Shown here: positions 15,840 to 24,853 of the stretch, in pieces
Numbering within the stretch: position 1 is the stretch's first letter
Layout of the letters: every line of letters starts with the position of its first letter
Assembly (NCBI RefSeq): GCF_013376005.1
Contig: NZ_JABMJK010000002.1
Coordinates: forward strand, 186,001 to 250,000
From: Duganella sp. SG902
GTDB taxonomy: Bacteria; Pseudomonadota; Gammaproteobacteria; Burkholderiales; Burkholderiaceae_D
Reading direction: 5' to 3'
Length of the DNA: 64,000 nt
The notes under the pieces: model-generated
Databases searched by the model: none
What the model was told of the DNA's origin: nothing
The model's input: only the letters and a program-made list of their open reading frames with translations
Translations under genes and position numbers: made by a program

Positions 15840-17232
15840 ACGGATTGAAACCGCCTTCCACCACCGCCATGCAGGACAGCAGGTAGAGGGCGAGGCAGTA
15901 GACCGTCATCACCGGCGTGGCGCCGAGACGGAAGCTGTGCTGGTACAAGCGGCGCAGCGGGCGGTCCGGCAGCAGGCACACCAGCGCCGCCAGCGCCAGC
16001 ACAAACGACACCTTCGGATCGGCCAGCATGCGGTCATGCGGCAGCGCCAGCGGCGCGCCGCCGGCCATGGCGTGCAGCAGGCGGCCGGCCTGCTCGAGGC
16101 TGGTGGCGCGGAACGGCACCCACAGCAGGGTGGCCAGCACGAACACCGGCAGGCTGCCGAGGCGCAGCTTGTCCAGTTTCAGCCAGCCGGCGCGTTCCAG
16201 CACCAGCAGCAGGCCATGGCCGACACCCCACGCCAGGAAGGTGTAGGCGGCGCCGTGCCACAGCGCGCACAGCACAAACACCACCATCAGGTTGCGGTAG
16301 GTGCGCCATGGGCTGCCGCGGTTGCCGCCCAGCGGGATGTAGACGTAGTCGCGGAAGAAGCGCGACAGCGTCATGTGCCAGCGCTGCCAGAACTCGGTGA
16401 TGCTGTGGGCCGCGTACGGGCGGTTGAAGTTGCGCGGGAAGCGGAAGCCCATGATGCGCGCCAGGCCGATGGCCATGTCGGTGTAGCCGGAAAAATCGAA
16501 GTAGATCTGGAACGAATAGCAGATCGCCCCGAGCCAGGCCGAGTAAGTGCTCAGTTCGACGCCGGGACGGTAGATGCCGTCCGCCACCACGCCCAGTGGA
16601 TCGGCGATCAGCAGCTTTTTCGACAGGCCGACGATAAAGATCAGCAGGCCCCAGAACAGCGCCCGGCCCAGCGTGGCGCGGTGGCGGATGTGCAGCTGTT
16701 CGCGCACCTCGGCGTAGCGCACCACCGGTCCGGCGATCAGGTGCGGGAACAGGAAAATATAGATGGCGAACTTCTGCAGGCTGCGCTCGGGCGCGATGCG
16801 GCCGGCGTGCACGTCCAGCAGGTAGGACAGGAAGTGGAACACATAGAACGAAATCCCCAGCGGCAGCACAATGCCCAGTTCGCGCACCGGCACGGTGGCT
16901 TGCCAGCCGCTGAGGTCCTGTACCAGCTGCGCCAGGAACAGCAGGTATTTGAAGAACACCAGCGGCAGCAGGTTGAGCAGGATGCCGGCCGTCAGCAGCC
17001 GGCGCGCCAGGGACGGCTGCTGTTCGCGGCGCGCGCCGATCACGCCGGCCAGCAGCCAGTTGGCCAGCAGCAGCACCAGCGCCACCGCGGTCAGGGCGCC
17101 GGCGCCCAGCGCATAGAACACAAAGCTGGCCAGCAGGATGTAGCTGTTGCGCCAGCCGCGCGGCAGCACAAAGTACAGCAGGTAGAACAGCGGGAAGAAC
17201 AGGAACAAAAAGCCTGGCGAGGAAAAGACCAT
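15820..17232 (-). CDS. MBOAT family O-acyltransferase (AlgI-like)
   Basis: A 470-residue multi-pass membrane acyltransferase. Recognisable MBOAT/AlgI features are FNRPYAAHSITEFWQRWH (with the conserved RWHMTLS), FRDYVYIPLGGNRG and the catalytic histidine region LCALWHGAAYTFLAWG. AlgI-type proteins pass an acetyl group across the membrane to a periplasmic SGNH partner that acetylates a polysaccharide. The partner is the gene immediately upstream (15-base gap). It is the last gene of the six-gene Wzm/Wzt operon, so the exported polysaccharide is probably O-acetylated. Confidence 0.93.
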   Translation of the reverse strand: MVFSSPGFLFLFFPLFYLLYFVLPRGWRNSYILLASFVFYALGAGALTAVALVLLLANWLLAGVIGARREQQPSLARRLLTAGILLNLLPLVFFKYLLFLAQLVQDLSGWQATVPVRELGIVLPLGISFYVFHFLSYLLDVHAGRIAPERSLQKFAIYIFLFPHLIAGPVVRYAEVREQLHIRHRATLGRALFWGLLIFIVGLSKKLLIADPLGVVADGIYRPGVELSTYSAWLGAICYSFQIYFDFSGYTDMAIGLARIMGFRFPRNFNRPYAAHSITEFWQRWHMTLSRFFRDYVYIPLGGNRGSPWRTYRNLMVVFVLCALWHGAAYTFLAWGVGHGLLLVLERAGWLKLDKLRLGSLPVFVLATLLWVPFRATSLEQAGRLLHAMAGGAPLALPHDRMLADPKVSFVLALAALVCLLPDRPLRRLYQHSFRLGATPVMTVYCLALYLLSCMAVVEGGFNPFIYFQF

Positions 17233-17247
17233 GGTGTTGTCGTTGGG

Positions 17248-18501
17248 TTATGGGGCCGGCGCCAGCGAGGCCCAGCGGTCGGTCTGGATGTCCAGCACCT
17301 GCACGATCAGGTAGCGGCACTGGCCGTGCAGCAGGGCCGGCACTTGCGTCAGCGGCAGGGTGCGGCTCAATTTGTGGAACTGGCGGAAGTGCTCGGTCAG
17401 GCCGGCGCGCAGCATGCCGTCGCTGAAGCTGTTGCCGTACATGCAGGTGGCGGGCAGCAGCGATGGATCGTCGAGCGCGTCGGTGCTGAATTCCCAGCCG
17501 CTGTTGGCGGCCGCCGGCGTGTCGTGGTGGCGCGCGGTCCAGGTCTGCTTGAGCTGCGGCTCGATCACCTGTTCCTTCAGGTTGAGGCGGGCGGCAAAGC
17601 GCGCTTCCGAGCCGACGAAGGGCTGGTAGTCGGGCTGCATGGCGTGACGCCAGCGCAGCCGGCTGCCCTCCAGTTTGGCGATGCTGTCGGTGACGTCGGC
17701 CGCCACCACCATCGCGCTCAGGTCGGTCCAGTGGAAGTCTTGCTTGTAGAAGATAGGGAACTTGTCGCGGTTCTCGTCCAGGTGGCGCTTGACGTCGATG
17801 AAGTGCAGCTGCGGCGCCGCCTTCAGGCGCTGGTATAGCGCCAGGAAGTGCGAATCGTCCGGCACTTGCGGCGCAAAGGCCGGCAGGCGCTCGCGCGTGT
17901 AGTACTGCTTCTGGATCGGCGCCACCAGCAGCATGGTCACGCCTTGCCGGCGCAACTGCTCGCTGAACGCCAGCACGCCGTCGTACACCGCCTGCGCGCG
18001 CTCCGGGTCGGCCAGCAGCCGCTCGGTGGCCGGCATTTCATTGTCGATCAGGTTGCGGCCGTACAGCTCGCCATCCTTGCCGAAGTAGACCCGGGTGGAG
18101 GAGTTGAACAGGCGGTAATCGAGCTCGTTCTTGGCCCGTATCATCAGGTTGCGCCAGCCGAGGTGGTCGCTGAACCAGCGCTCGAAGCGGCTGTAGTAGC
18201 GCTCGACCGGCCACCAGTCCTTGGCCTCGGGCAGGGCCGCCAGCGGACGCAGTTCTTCCACCGGCGGTACGTGGGCGCGGTAGATGCGCACCCAGTGGCG
18301 GTCGGCGCTGTGGCGCTCAAGCCAGGCGTCGGCCTTGGGCGACATGCTGATGCCAGCCAGCAGCGCCGGGGCGATGCTGAGCGCCAGCAGCGACAGTGGC
18401 AGGATCAGGCGGCTGGCGCGCAGGGTCTGGCGCAGTTGGCGGCGGCGGCGTGGCGTGGGCAACGCGGCACGCGGACGGGGCTGGGGCTGGGGCTGGTTCA
18501 T
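17248..18501 (-). CDS. AlgJ/AlgX-like SGNH-type acetylation protein
   Basis: A 417-residue protein with a basic N-terminus, one membrane anchor (LILPLSLLALSIAPALLAG) and a periplasmic domain. Family signs are FSDHLGWRN and FFGKDGEL-like segment YFGKDGELYG near the start, DFHWTD (the D-x-H pair), and YGNSFSDGM holding the expected nucleophilic serine. The usual GDSF reads GNSF here. AlgJ/AlgX proteins bind or transfer acetyl groups to polysaccharide with an MBOAT partner, which is the next gene. ATG 18501 overlaps the stop of the triple glycosyltransferase (ATGA), so the two are translationally coupled. Confidence 0.85.
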   Translation of the reverse strand: MNQPQPQPRPRAALPTPRRRRQLRQTLRASRLILPLSLLALSIAPALLAGISMSPKADAWLERHSADRHWVRIYRAHVPPVEELRPLAALPEAKDWWPVERYYSRFERWFSDHLGWRNLMIRAKNELDYRLFNSSTRVYFGKDGELYGRNLIDNEMPATERLLADPERAQAVYDGVLAFSEQLRRQGVTMLLVAPIQKQYYTRERLPAFAPQVPDDSHFLALYQRLKAAPQLHFIDVKRHLDENRDKFPIFYKQDFHWTDLSAMVVAADVTDSIAKLEGSRLRWRHAMQPDYQPFVGSEARFAARLNLKEQVIEPQLKQTWTARHHDTPAAANSGWEFSTDALDDPSLLPATCMYGNSFSDGMLRAGLTEHFRQFHKLSRTLPLTQVPALLHGQCRYLIVQVLDIQTDRWASLAPAP

Positions 18502-21500
18502 GCCTGGTCTTTGTCGTTGATGATGGCCAGCAGGGCCAGCGCGTTGTCGCGCCAGCTCATCCAGCGCATCGCGTGCGAGCCCGGATGGCAGCCCTGCGCG
18601 TACAGCGCCAGCCAGTCCGCCACGGCGCGCGCCAGACTGGCGCCGTCCATGCCGCTGAAGTAGCTGGCGTTGGCGCCCGCCACCTCGCGGAACACCGGGA
18701 TGTCGCGCACCAGCAGCGGCAGGCCATGGCTGACCGCTTCGATCAGCGGCAGGCCGAAGCCTTCGCCTTCGCTCGGTTGCAGCAGGCAGCTGCTGGCGCG
18801 GTAGACCTGTTGCAGCGCCTGGTCGTCCAGGCCTTGCAGCCAGTGCAGCTGCTGGCCCCCCTGCGGATGGCTGCGCAGGCGCTCGACGATGGCCGGGATG
18901 GTGCGGCGCTCGCTGGCCGGCAGCGCTTTCCAGCCTTCGTTGCCGACGATGACCAGGTGTACCTTGACGCCGTCGCGCCACAGCTGGTCGAATGCTTCCA
19001 GCGCTTGCAGATGGCCTTTGCGCGGCTCGATGGTGCCGACCATCAGGAAGATCGGCGTGCCGGCCAGTTGGCGCAGCAGCGGCAGTTCTGGTGCGGGCGC
19101 ATCGGTCGTTGCGGCGTGCGCGCCGGCCGCCAGGTCGGCGCCATGGTGCAGCACCGCCAACGGCGGGATGCGCGGGGCGTGTTCCGCCGCCAGCCAGTCA
19201 CGCAGCTCGTCGGCCACCGCGGCCGAGATGCAGATCATGCGATCGGCCATGCCGGCCGCGCAGTGCAGCCAGGCGCCATGCACGGCGTCGGCGCCGACCG
19301 GGAAGAATTCCGGCCGCAGCACCGGCAGCAGGTCGTGCACCAGGAAATTCAGGCGCACGCCGCGCGCGCGCAGCGCGGCGTACACGCCTTCGCGGGCGGC
19401 AGCCATCACTGCGTGCGGCGCGTAATCGGCGCTGTAATAGACGTCGCCGGCCTGCACGTCCAGCAGCGGATCGGGACCATGCAGCGTGTCGGCAATGCCC
19501 AGCAGGCCGGCCACGTAGTTGCGCGCGTAGCGGTAGCGATAGCGGCCGTCCTCGTTGCTCAGGCAGACCGGTTCCACGCGCCAACCGCTGGCCTGCAGTT
19601 GCAGCAGCTCCAGCAGCTGGTTGCGCACCACCCGCTCGATGCCGGTTTTCAGGTCATGGCGGGCGATGGAGGTGACGTCCACCAGCAACTGGCGCGGCGC
19701 CAGCGCGTCCGGCGCGTTGCCGATGCAGCGCGCCAGCTGTTGCAGCATCAGCTCGTTTTCCGCCGGCTGCGCGCTGTCGGCCAGGCCGGGCGTGGCCAGC
19801 AGGGCTTGCGCCAGGGCGCCGCGGCTGCGGGCGCGGCGCTGGCCGTCGCGTTGCAGGGCTTCGTAATACATGCGGCCGACGCGCTCGGAACTGTTGCGCG
19901 TGCGCATCAGGTCCTGGCCGGTGCGGCCCAGTTCGGCGCGGCGGGCGCCGTCGTGGCGCAGGGTTTCCAGCGCCGCGACCAGCTCGCTTTGCGCGAACTG
20001 GTCGGGCAGCCGCCATACCGCGTGCGGCGGGAATTCCGCCATCGCGCCGTTGGCGTTGATGATGGTCGGCAGCTGGTAGACCAGGCAGTCCAGCACGGTG
20101 GCGGAAGTTTCGCCGCGCGAGGTGGTGCGCAGCTGCACGCCGACGTCGGCGGCCTGCAGGTAATGCACGTAGTCCTGCTCCGAAATCCAGCCCGAGATGC
20201 GCACCTGCTGCTGGGCCTTGGCGGCGGCAATCGTGTCGGTGATGCGCAGGCCATAGTCGCCGCCGTGGTTGGCGCCGACAAAGATCAGCTGGCACTGGCG
20301 GTCCTGGTGCAGGCTGGAGCGCAGCCAGGCCTGCAGCAGTTCCAGGCACTGCTTGCTGGGGCCGATGAAGCCGAAATTGCACACCACGAAGGCGTCGGCG
20401 GCGATGCCCAGCGCGGCGCGGGCGGCCGCGCGGTCGTTGACCGAAGGCACCGCGCGCGGCAGGTGCGCCAGGCTCCAGTCGCGCCCCGCCTCCGGGCCGT
20501 ACCACTCGGCCGCCAGCTGGCGCGCATAGTCGGAGTGGACGATCACGTGGCTGGCCTGCTGCAGGATCTGCAGATTGCACGGCCAGCGGTCGCGCGCGGC
20601 CTGCATGCCGTCCGGCTGCAGGCTGTCGCGCAGCGCGGCGTAGCCGTGCGCGTGCAGCGCGGCGCTGCTCCACACGCCGGGCATGGCGCCATTGACCTGT
20701 TCGTAGGACAGCATGCTGCTCAGGAAGAAGTCGTGCAGCGCCACCACCCCCGGATGGTCTTGCAGCAGCGGCAGCATGTAGCTGTGGTAAGGGCTGTTGC
20801 CGATCTGGTAGACGATGTGCTGGTAGTCGTGCGCGTGGGCGCGCAGCCAGGCGGCGTCATACCATTTGACGTGCGCGGTTTCCGGCGGCAGCGCGACCTT
20901 GGGCTGGTTGACGATCAGGTCGACGTCGTAGTAGGGCAGCAGCGCGCTCAGCAGGCGGCTGGCGTGGTCGGCCACGCCGGTTTGCTCGGGCGGCATCGGC
21001 GACACCAGCGCGATGCGCGGCCGGGCGGCGCCCGGCTGGGCGGCCGCGGCCACGGCGCCCTCGGCCGCGGCGGCGCGGCGCGCGTGTTCGGCTTCCAGCG
21101 CGCGCAGGGCGCGGCGGGCGCTGTGGTCCCAGCTGAACTTGGCGGCCTGCACACGGCCGTGCGCGCGCAGGCGCGCGCGCAGCGCGTCGTCGCTGACCAC
21201 GGCGGCGATCTTGGCGGCGATGGCGGCCGGGTCGAGCGCGTCGAACAGCGCCTCCTCGCAGCCGATCACTTCCGGAATGCTGGTGTTGTTGGCGCCGATC
21301 ACCAGCGCGCCGCACGCCATCGCCTCCAGCGCCGGCAGGCCGAAGCCTTCGTGCTTGGACGGGAAGATGAACAGCGCGGCCGCGCGGTACAGGGCGATCA
21401 GGGTGTCGTTGTCGACATAGCCGGTGATGATCAGTTCGTCCGCCGCCAGGCCGCATTGGCGGGCGTGGGCTTCCAGCTGCTGGCGCTCGTGCTGGTCGCA

Positions 21501-22298
21501 CTTGCTGGCGATCAGCAGCTGGTGGCGCGCGCGCACCTCCGCCGGCAGCAGGCTGAAGGCGGTGACCAGGCCGTCGATATTCTTGCGGGCGTCAAAGCCG
21601 CCCGGCGCGTACATCAGCATCTCGCGCGTGACGCCGAAGCGCGCGCGCAGCGCCGCCACGGCGCTGGCGTCCGTGGCGGCCGGCTGGAACATGTCGTCCA
21701 CCGCGGTGGAGATCGACACCACCTGGTCCGGCGCCAGCGCCAGCGCGTCGATGGCTTCCTGGCGCGAGTAGTCGGAAATGGCCAGCAGCAGCCCGGCCTG
21801 GCGCAGCGAGGCGATCTTGCGCTCGTAGTAGGCGGCTTGCGACGGCTGCGCCAGATAGGCGGCCGGATTCAGGAACGGGATCAGGTCGTACTGCACCACG
21901 GCGGTGAAGCTGGCGCGGTCGAAGCGGCCGACCGACACCAGCGCGTCGTCGACATAGCCCTCGAACAGGCTGGTGACCAGCACCGCGTCCGGCCGCAGCT
22001 GCGCCAGCGCGTATTCGCGCAGCAGTTCGCCGGCGCGCGCGCGCGGGCCGTGCGCCGGCGTCTGTTCGGCGCTGGGCGCCGGCGCGTCGAACAGGCGGAT
22101 GCGTTCCGGCGGCACCAGGCCGGCGAAGGCGGCGCGCAGATCGGCGATGGAGGCGCTCAGGCCGGCGTTCAGCAGCAGCCAGACTTCATGCTCGCCGGCG
22201 TTGCGGGCCACGCCCAGGGCCAGCGCCAGCGAGTAGCGGCCGATGCCGCGGAAACGGCTCTCCGATTGAGCGCCTTGCAAATCGATGACTATACGCAC
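18498..22298 (-). CDS. three-domain glycosyltransferase (GT4-type), WbdA-like polymerase candidate
   Basis: A 1,266-residue cytoplasmic protein made of three glycosyltransferase modules, roughly residues 1-400, 425-800 and 866-1266. The first starts MRIVIDLQGAQSESRFRGIG and has the GT4 E-x7-E site in EGFGLPALEA. The second starts PRIALVSPMPPEQTGVADH and has the weaker ETSATVLD. The third starts LLVDVTSIARHDLKTGIERV and has EGFGLPLIEA. Multi-domain enzymes of this kind, such as WbdA of E. coli O8/O9a, polymerise a repeating polysaccharide for ABC export. Its neighbours Wzm, Wzt and a coiled-coil methyltransferase support that reading. Only 3 bases separate it from the methyltransferase gene. 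Linkages cannot be predicted. Confidence 0.88.
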   Translation of the reverse strand: MRIVIDLQGAQSESRFRGIGRYSLALALGVARNAGEHEVWLLLNAGLSASIADLRAAFAGLVPPERIRLFDAPAPSAEQTPAHGPRARAGELLREYALAQLRPDAVLVTSLFEGYVDDALVSVGRFDRASFTAVVQYDLIPFLNPAAYLAQPSQAAYYERKIASLRQAGLLLAISDYSRQEAIDALALAPDQVVSISTAVDDMFQPAATDASAVAALRARFGVTREMLMYAPGGFDARKNIDGLVTAFSLLPAEVRARHQLLIASKCDQHERQQLEAHARQCGLAADELIITGYVDNDTLIALYRAAALFIFPSKHEGFGLPALEAMACGALVIGANNTSIPEVIGCEEALFDALDPAAIAAKIAAVVSDDALRARLRAHGRVQAAKFSWDHSARRALRALEAEHARRAAAAEGAVAAAAQPGAARPRIALVSPMPPEQTGVADHASRLLSALLPYYDVDLIVNQPKVALPPETAHVKWYDAAWLRAHAHDYQHIVYQIGNSPYHSYMLPLLQDHPGVVALHDFFLSSMLSYEQVNGAMPGVWSSAALHAHGYAALRDSLQPDGMQAARDRWPCNLQILQQASHVIVHSDYARQLAAEWYGPEAGRDWSLAHLPRAVPSVNDRAAARAALGIAADAFVVCNFGFIGPSKQCLELLQAWLRSSLHQDRQCQLIFVGANHGGDYGLRITDTIAAAKAQQQVRISGWISEQDYVHYLQAADVGVQLRTTSRGETSATVLDCLVYQLPTIINANGAMAEFPPHAVWRLPDQFAQSELVAALETLRHDGARRAELGRTGQDLMRTRNSSERVGRMYYEALQRDGQRRARSRGALAQALLATPGLADSAQPAENELMLQQLARCIGNAPDALAPRQLLVDVTSIARHDLKTGIERVVRNQLLELLQLQASGWRVEPVCLSNEDGRYRYRYARNYVAGLLGIADTLHGPDPLLDVQAGDVYYSADYAPHAVMAAAREGVYAALRARGVRLNFLVHDLLPVLRPEFFPVGADAVHGAWLHCAAGMADRMICISAAVADELRDWLAAEHAPRIPPLAVLHHGADLAAGAHAATTDAPAPELPLLRQLAGTPIFLMVGTIEPRKGHLQALEAFDQLWRDGVKVHLVIVGNEGWKALPASERRTIPAIVERLRSHPQGGQQLHWLQGLDDQALQQVYRASSCLLQPSEGEGFGLPLIEAVSHGLPLLVRDIPVFREVAGANASYFSGMDGASLARAVADWLALYAQGCHPGSHAMRWMSWRDNALALLAIINDKDQA

Positions 22299-22301
22299 AG
22301 C

Positions 22302-23636
22302 TTATTCCTTGCTGGCGGCTTGTTGCGCCGCCCTGGTCAGTTCCTGGTAGGCGCGCGCGGCGCGCGGCGACAGCACGCCGGCCTCTTCCTGGCGCAGCGG
22401 CGCCGGGGTGGCGGCGCTGGCGTGCAGCATGCTGCGCAGCAGGCGCGCCTGCAGGCGCGGCGCCAGGCGCGTCAGCGCGGCGCGCAGCACGCGCTTGAGG
22501 CGCGGATGGCGCAGCACCCAGCGGCCGCCGGCCAGCACGGCGCCGCGCGCCTTGCGCCTGGCCCAGCCGCGCGCGCGCTGGCCGAAGGTGACGGCGGCGC
22601 GCAGCGGCGCGGTGATGCGCCACGAGGTGCTGGCCAGCAGGTCGGCGGCCAGCTGGCCCATGGCGTCGGCTTTGTGGGTGGTTTCCTGCAGCAGCACCGA
22701 GGCGTGGTGCAGGTGCCGCTGGGTTTCATGCAGGTGCTCGGCGGTCTGCCGCAGGCGTTGCTCCAGCTGTTGCTGCTGCTGCTCCAGTTGCCGCAGGCGC
22801 CGGGCGCCGGCGGCCTGCTCGGCCTGGTGGCGCGCGTGCTCGGCGTCGAGGCGTTCGGCCTGGCGCCCCAGCGCGCGGTGCAGTTCGGCGTTCTCGTGCG
22901 CCAGCTGCTGGTCGTAGCGCTGCGCCAGCGGCGCCAGCGCGATGCCGTACTCGGTGGCGAAGGCGGCGTCCAGCGCGGCCATTTGCCGCGCCGGCGCGGC
23001 CTTCTGCGCCACCACGCTGTAGTCCGGGCTCGGGCCTTCCAGCACGCTGATCATGCCGATGCGGGCGTCGGTGTGCAGCTGCGCGGCTTCCTGCAGGCGC
23101 ACGATCTGGTGGCGCGCGAAGCCGGCGTGTTCGGCGGCGAAGGCCAGCAGCGGCGGCGGGATCGGCCGCAGGTGCGAGGGGTCCATGTAAAAGCTGGACG
23201 CCCCCACCACCAGGTTTTCCGGGTTCGGCGTTTCCAGGATCAGCAGGCCGCCCGGACGCAGCGCGCGCAGCGCCTCGGCGATCAGCGCGCGCACCATGTC
23301 GAACGGGATGTGCTCGACCAGGTGGAACGCCGACACCAGCGCCAGGCTGTCATCCGGGACGGCGCGCAGCGCGGCCAGCGCGTCCCCGGTCTCGACCTGC
23401 AGGCCGCGTTCGCGGCAGGCGGCCAGCATGTCGTCGTCGAGGTCGACGCCGCGCGCGCGCAGGCCGTAGTCGCCCAGCAGTTCCAGCCACTCGCCGCGGC
23501 CGCAGCCGAGATCGAGCGCGTCGGCCCGCCCCTCGGCGGCCAGCGGCGCCACAAACGGCTGGTAGGCGCGCAGGCGCCCGGTGATGGTGGCGCGGCTGCC
23601 GCGGTAACGGTCTTCGAAGGCCCGGTAAAAACTCAT
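22302..23636 (-). CDS. methyltransferase with coiled-coil tail, chain-terminator candidate (WbdD-like, no kinase)
   Basis: A 444-residue protein. Residues 1-210 form a class I SAM methyltransferase: motif I ALDLGCGRGEWLELL (40-54), GVDLDDDML, then FHLVEHIPF and LRPGGLLILETPNPEN. Residues about 220-330 are a Gln/Glu/Leu-rich coiled coil, followed by STSWRITAPLR (336-346) and basic amphipathic helices. In E. coli O9a WbdD a methyltransferase/kinase caps the growing polymer and its coiled coil sets chain length. Here the kinase part is absent. Start ATG 23636 overlaps the Wzt stop (ATGA); longer upstream frames would lie inside wzt. The ABC partner with a sugar-binding C-domain is directly upstream. 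Confidence 0.82.
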   Translation of the reverse strand: MSFYRAFEDRYRGSRATITGRLRAYQPFVAPLAAEGRADALDLGCGRGEWLELLGDYGLRARGVDLDDDMLAACRERGLQVETGDALAALRAVPDDSLALVSAFHLVEHIPFDMVRALIAEALRALRPGGLLILETPNPENLVVGASSFYMDPSHLRPIPPPLLAFAAEHAGFARHQIVRLQEAAQLHTDARIGMISVLEGPSPDYSVVAQKAAPARQMAALDAAFATEYGIALAPLAQRYDQQLAHENAELHRALGRQAERLDAEHARHQAEQAAGARRLRQLEQQQQQLEQRLRQTAEHLHETQRHLHHASVLLQETTHKADAMGQLAADLLASTSWRITAPLRAAVTFGQRARGWARRKARGAVLAGGRWVLRHPRLKRVLRAALTRLAPRLQARLLRSMLHASAATPAPLRQEEAGVLSPRAARAYQELTRAAQQAASKE

Positions 23637-24853
23637 CGCACTATCTCCACTTCGGGTTCCAGCCAGCTGCTGCCGACGAACTCGCGCCGGTTCATGTTCA
23701 TGACGATGAACAGGTGCGCCAGGTCGCGCCACTCGTAGTTGTCGGCCAGGTGGGTTTCGTTGCTGGTCAGGGCGGTGGTGATCGAATAGCTGCCGGGGCC
23801 CAGGTTGAGCGGGAAGCGGAAGCGGTATTCGATGGTCTCGCCGGCCCGGACCTGCTCCAGCGCCTGCCGCATGTGGTGGGTGTTGGTGCCGTACATCGGC
23901 TGGCCCAGGCGGTCCTTGATCATATAGCCCAGCACCAGGCGCGGCAGCGGCGCGTGCACCCGGACCCGCACTTTCAGCGTCACCGGCGTGCCGACGTTGA
24001 CCACCTCCAGCGGCGCGCCGTCCTGGCTTTCCAGCGTGATGGCGGTGACGCTGGCCTGGCCGGTGCCGGACGTGGTTTGCACGCGGCCCTCGGCGGTGCG
24101 CACCTGCTCGACGGTGGCGCCTTCGCGCTCGGCGATCAGGGCGTTGTAGTAGTCCATCACCTCCTCCGGCGTGCCCTGCAGCGCCAGGCGGCCGCGGTCG
24201 AGCAGGATGGCGCGGTCGCAGATCGATTGCATGGCGGCGCGGTCGTGGCTGACGATCAGCAGGGTGGTGCCCTGCTGGCGGTAGGCGCGGATGCGCTCGA
24301 AGCTCTTGTGCTGGAAATAGGCGTCGCCCACCGACAGCGCCTCGTCGACGATCAGCACGTCGGGGCGGCGCGCGGTGGCCACGCTGAAGGCCAGCCGCAT
24401 CTGCATGCCGGACGAGTACACCCGCACCGGCTGGTCGATGTAGTCGCCGATTTCGGCAAACGCCTCGATTTCCGGCATCAGCGCGTGCAGCTCGTCCACG
24501 GACAGGCCCAGCAGCTGGCCCGCCATGTAGACGTTCTGGCGGCCGCTGAAGTCCGGATGGAAGCCCATGCCCAGTTCCAGCAGCGCGGCCACGCGGCCGC
24601 TGATGCTGACGCGGCCGGTGGTCGGCTGGGTGGTGCCGGTGATCAGCTTGAGCAGGGTGCTCTTGCCGGCGCCGTTGATGCCGATGATGCCGACCGCCTC
24701 GCCCGGCGCCAGCGTGAAGTTGATGTCCTGCAGCACCCACTTGAGCTGGTGGCGCGGGCCGCGCCATGGCAGCAACCATTCGCCCAGCCGGCTCCAGCGG
24801 TGCGCATATTGTTTGTAGGCCTTGCCCAGGCCGTGTACGAGGATGCTGCCCAT
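23633..24853 (-). CDS. wzt: polysaccharide ABC exporter ATPase with substrate-binding C-domain (Wzt)
   Basis: A 406-residue cytoplasmic ATPase of the O-antigen/capsule exporter type. It has Walker A GINGAGKST (58-66), the ELGMGFHPDFSGRQN segment typical of this subfamily, signature YSSGMQMRL (146-154), Walker B VLIVDEAL and the switch histidine in IVSHD. Residues about 250-406 form an extra beta-sandwich like the Wzt C-terminal domain, which in O8/O9a binds the methylated end of the polymer before export. The presence of a methyltransferase gene next to it fits. ATG 24853 shares one base with the Wzm stop. Confidence 0.92.
   Translation of the reverse strand: MGSILVHGLGKAYKQYAHRWSRLGEWLLPWRGPRHQLKWVLQDINFTLAPGEAVGIIGINGAGKSTLLKLITGTTQPTTGRVSISGRVAALLELGMGFHPDFSGRQNVYMAGQLLGLSVDELHALMPEIEAFAEIGDYIDQPVRVYSSGMQMRLAFSVATARRPDVLIVDEALSVGDAYFQHKSFERIRAYRQQGTTLLIVSHDRAAMQSICDRAILLDRGRLALQGTPEEVMDYYNALIAEREGATVEQVRTAEGRVQTTSGTGQASVTAITLESQDGAPLEVVNVGTPVTLKVRVRVHAPLPRLVLGYMIKDRLGQPMYGTNTHHMRQALEQVRAGETIEYRFRFPLNLGPGSYSITTALTSNETHLADNYEWRDLAHLFIVMNMNRREFVGSSWLEPEVEIVR

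Noticed and set aside
18396..23738. Very long open frame (about 1,780 codons) on the + strand
   Set aside because: It lies antisense to the triple glycosyltransferase and methyltransferase genes, its translation is Arg/His/Gln/Val-rich low complexity, and it exists only because of GC-biased third positions.
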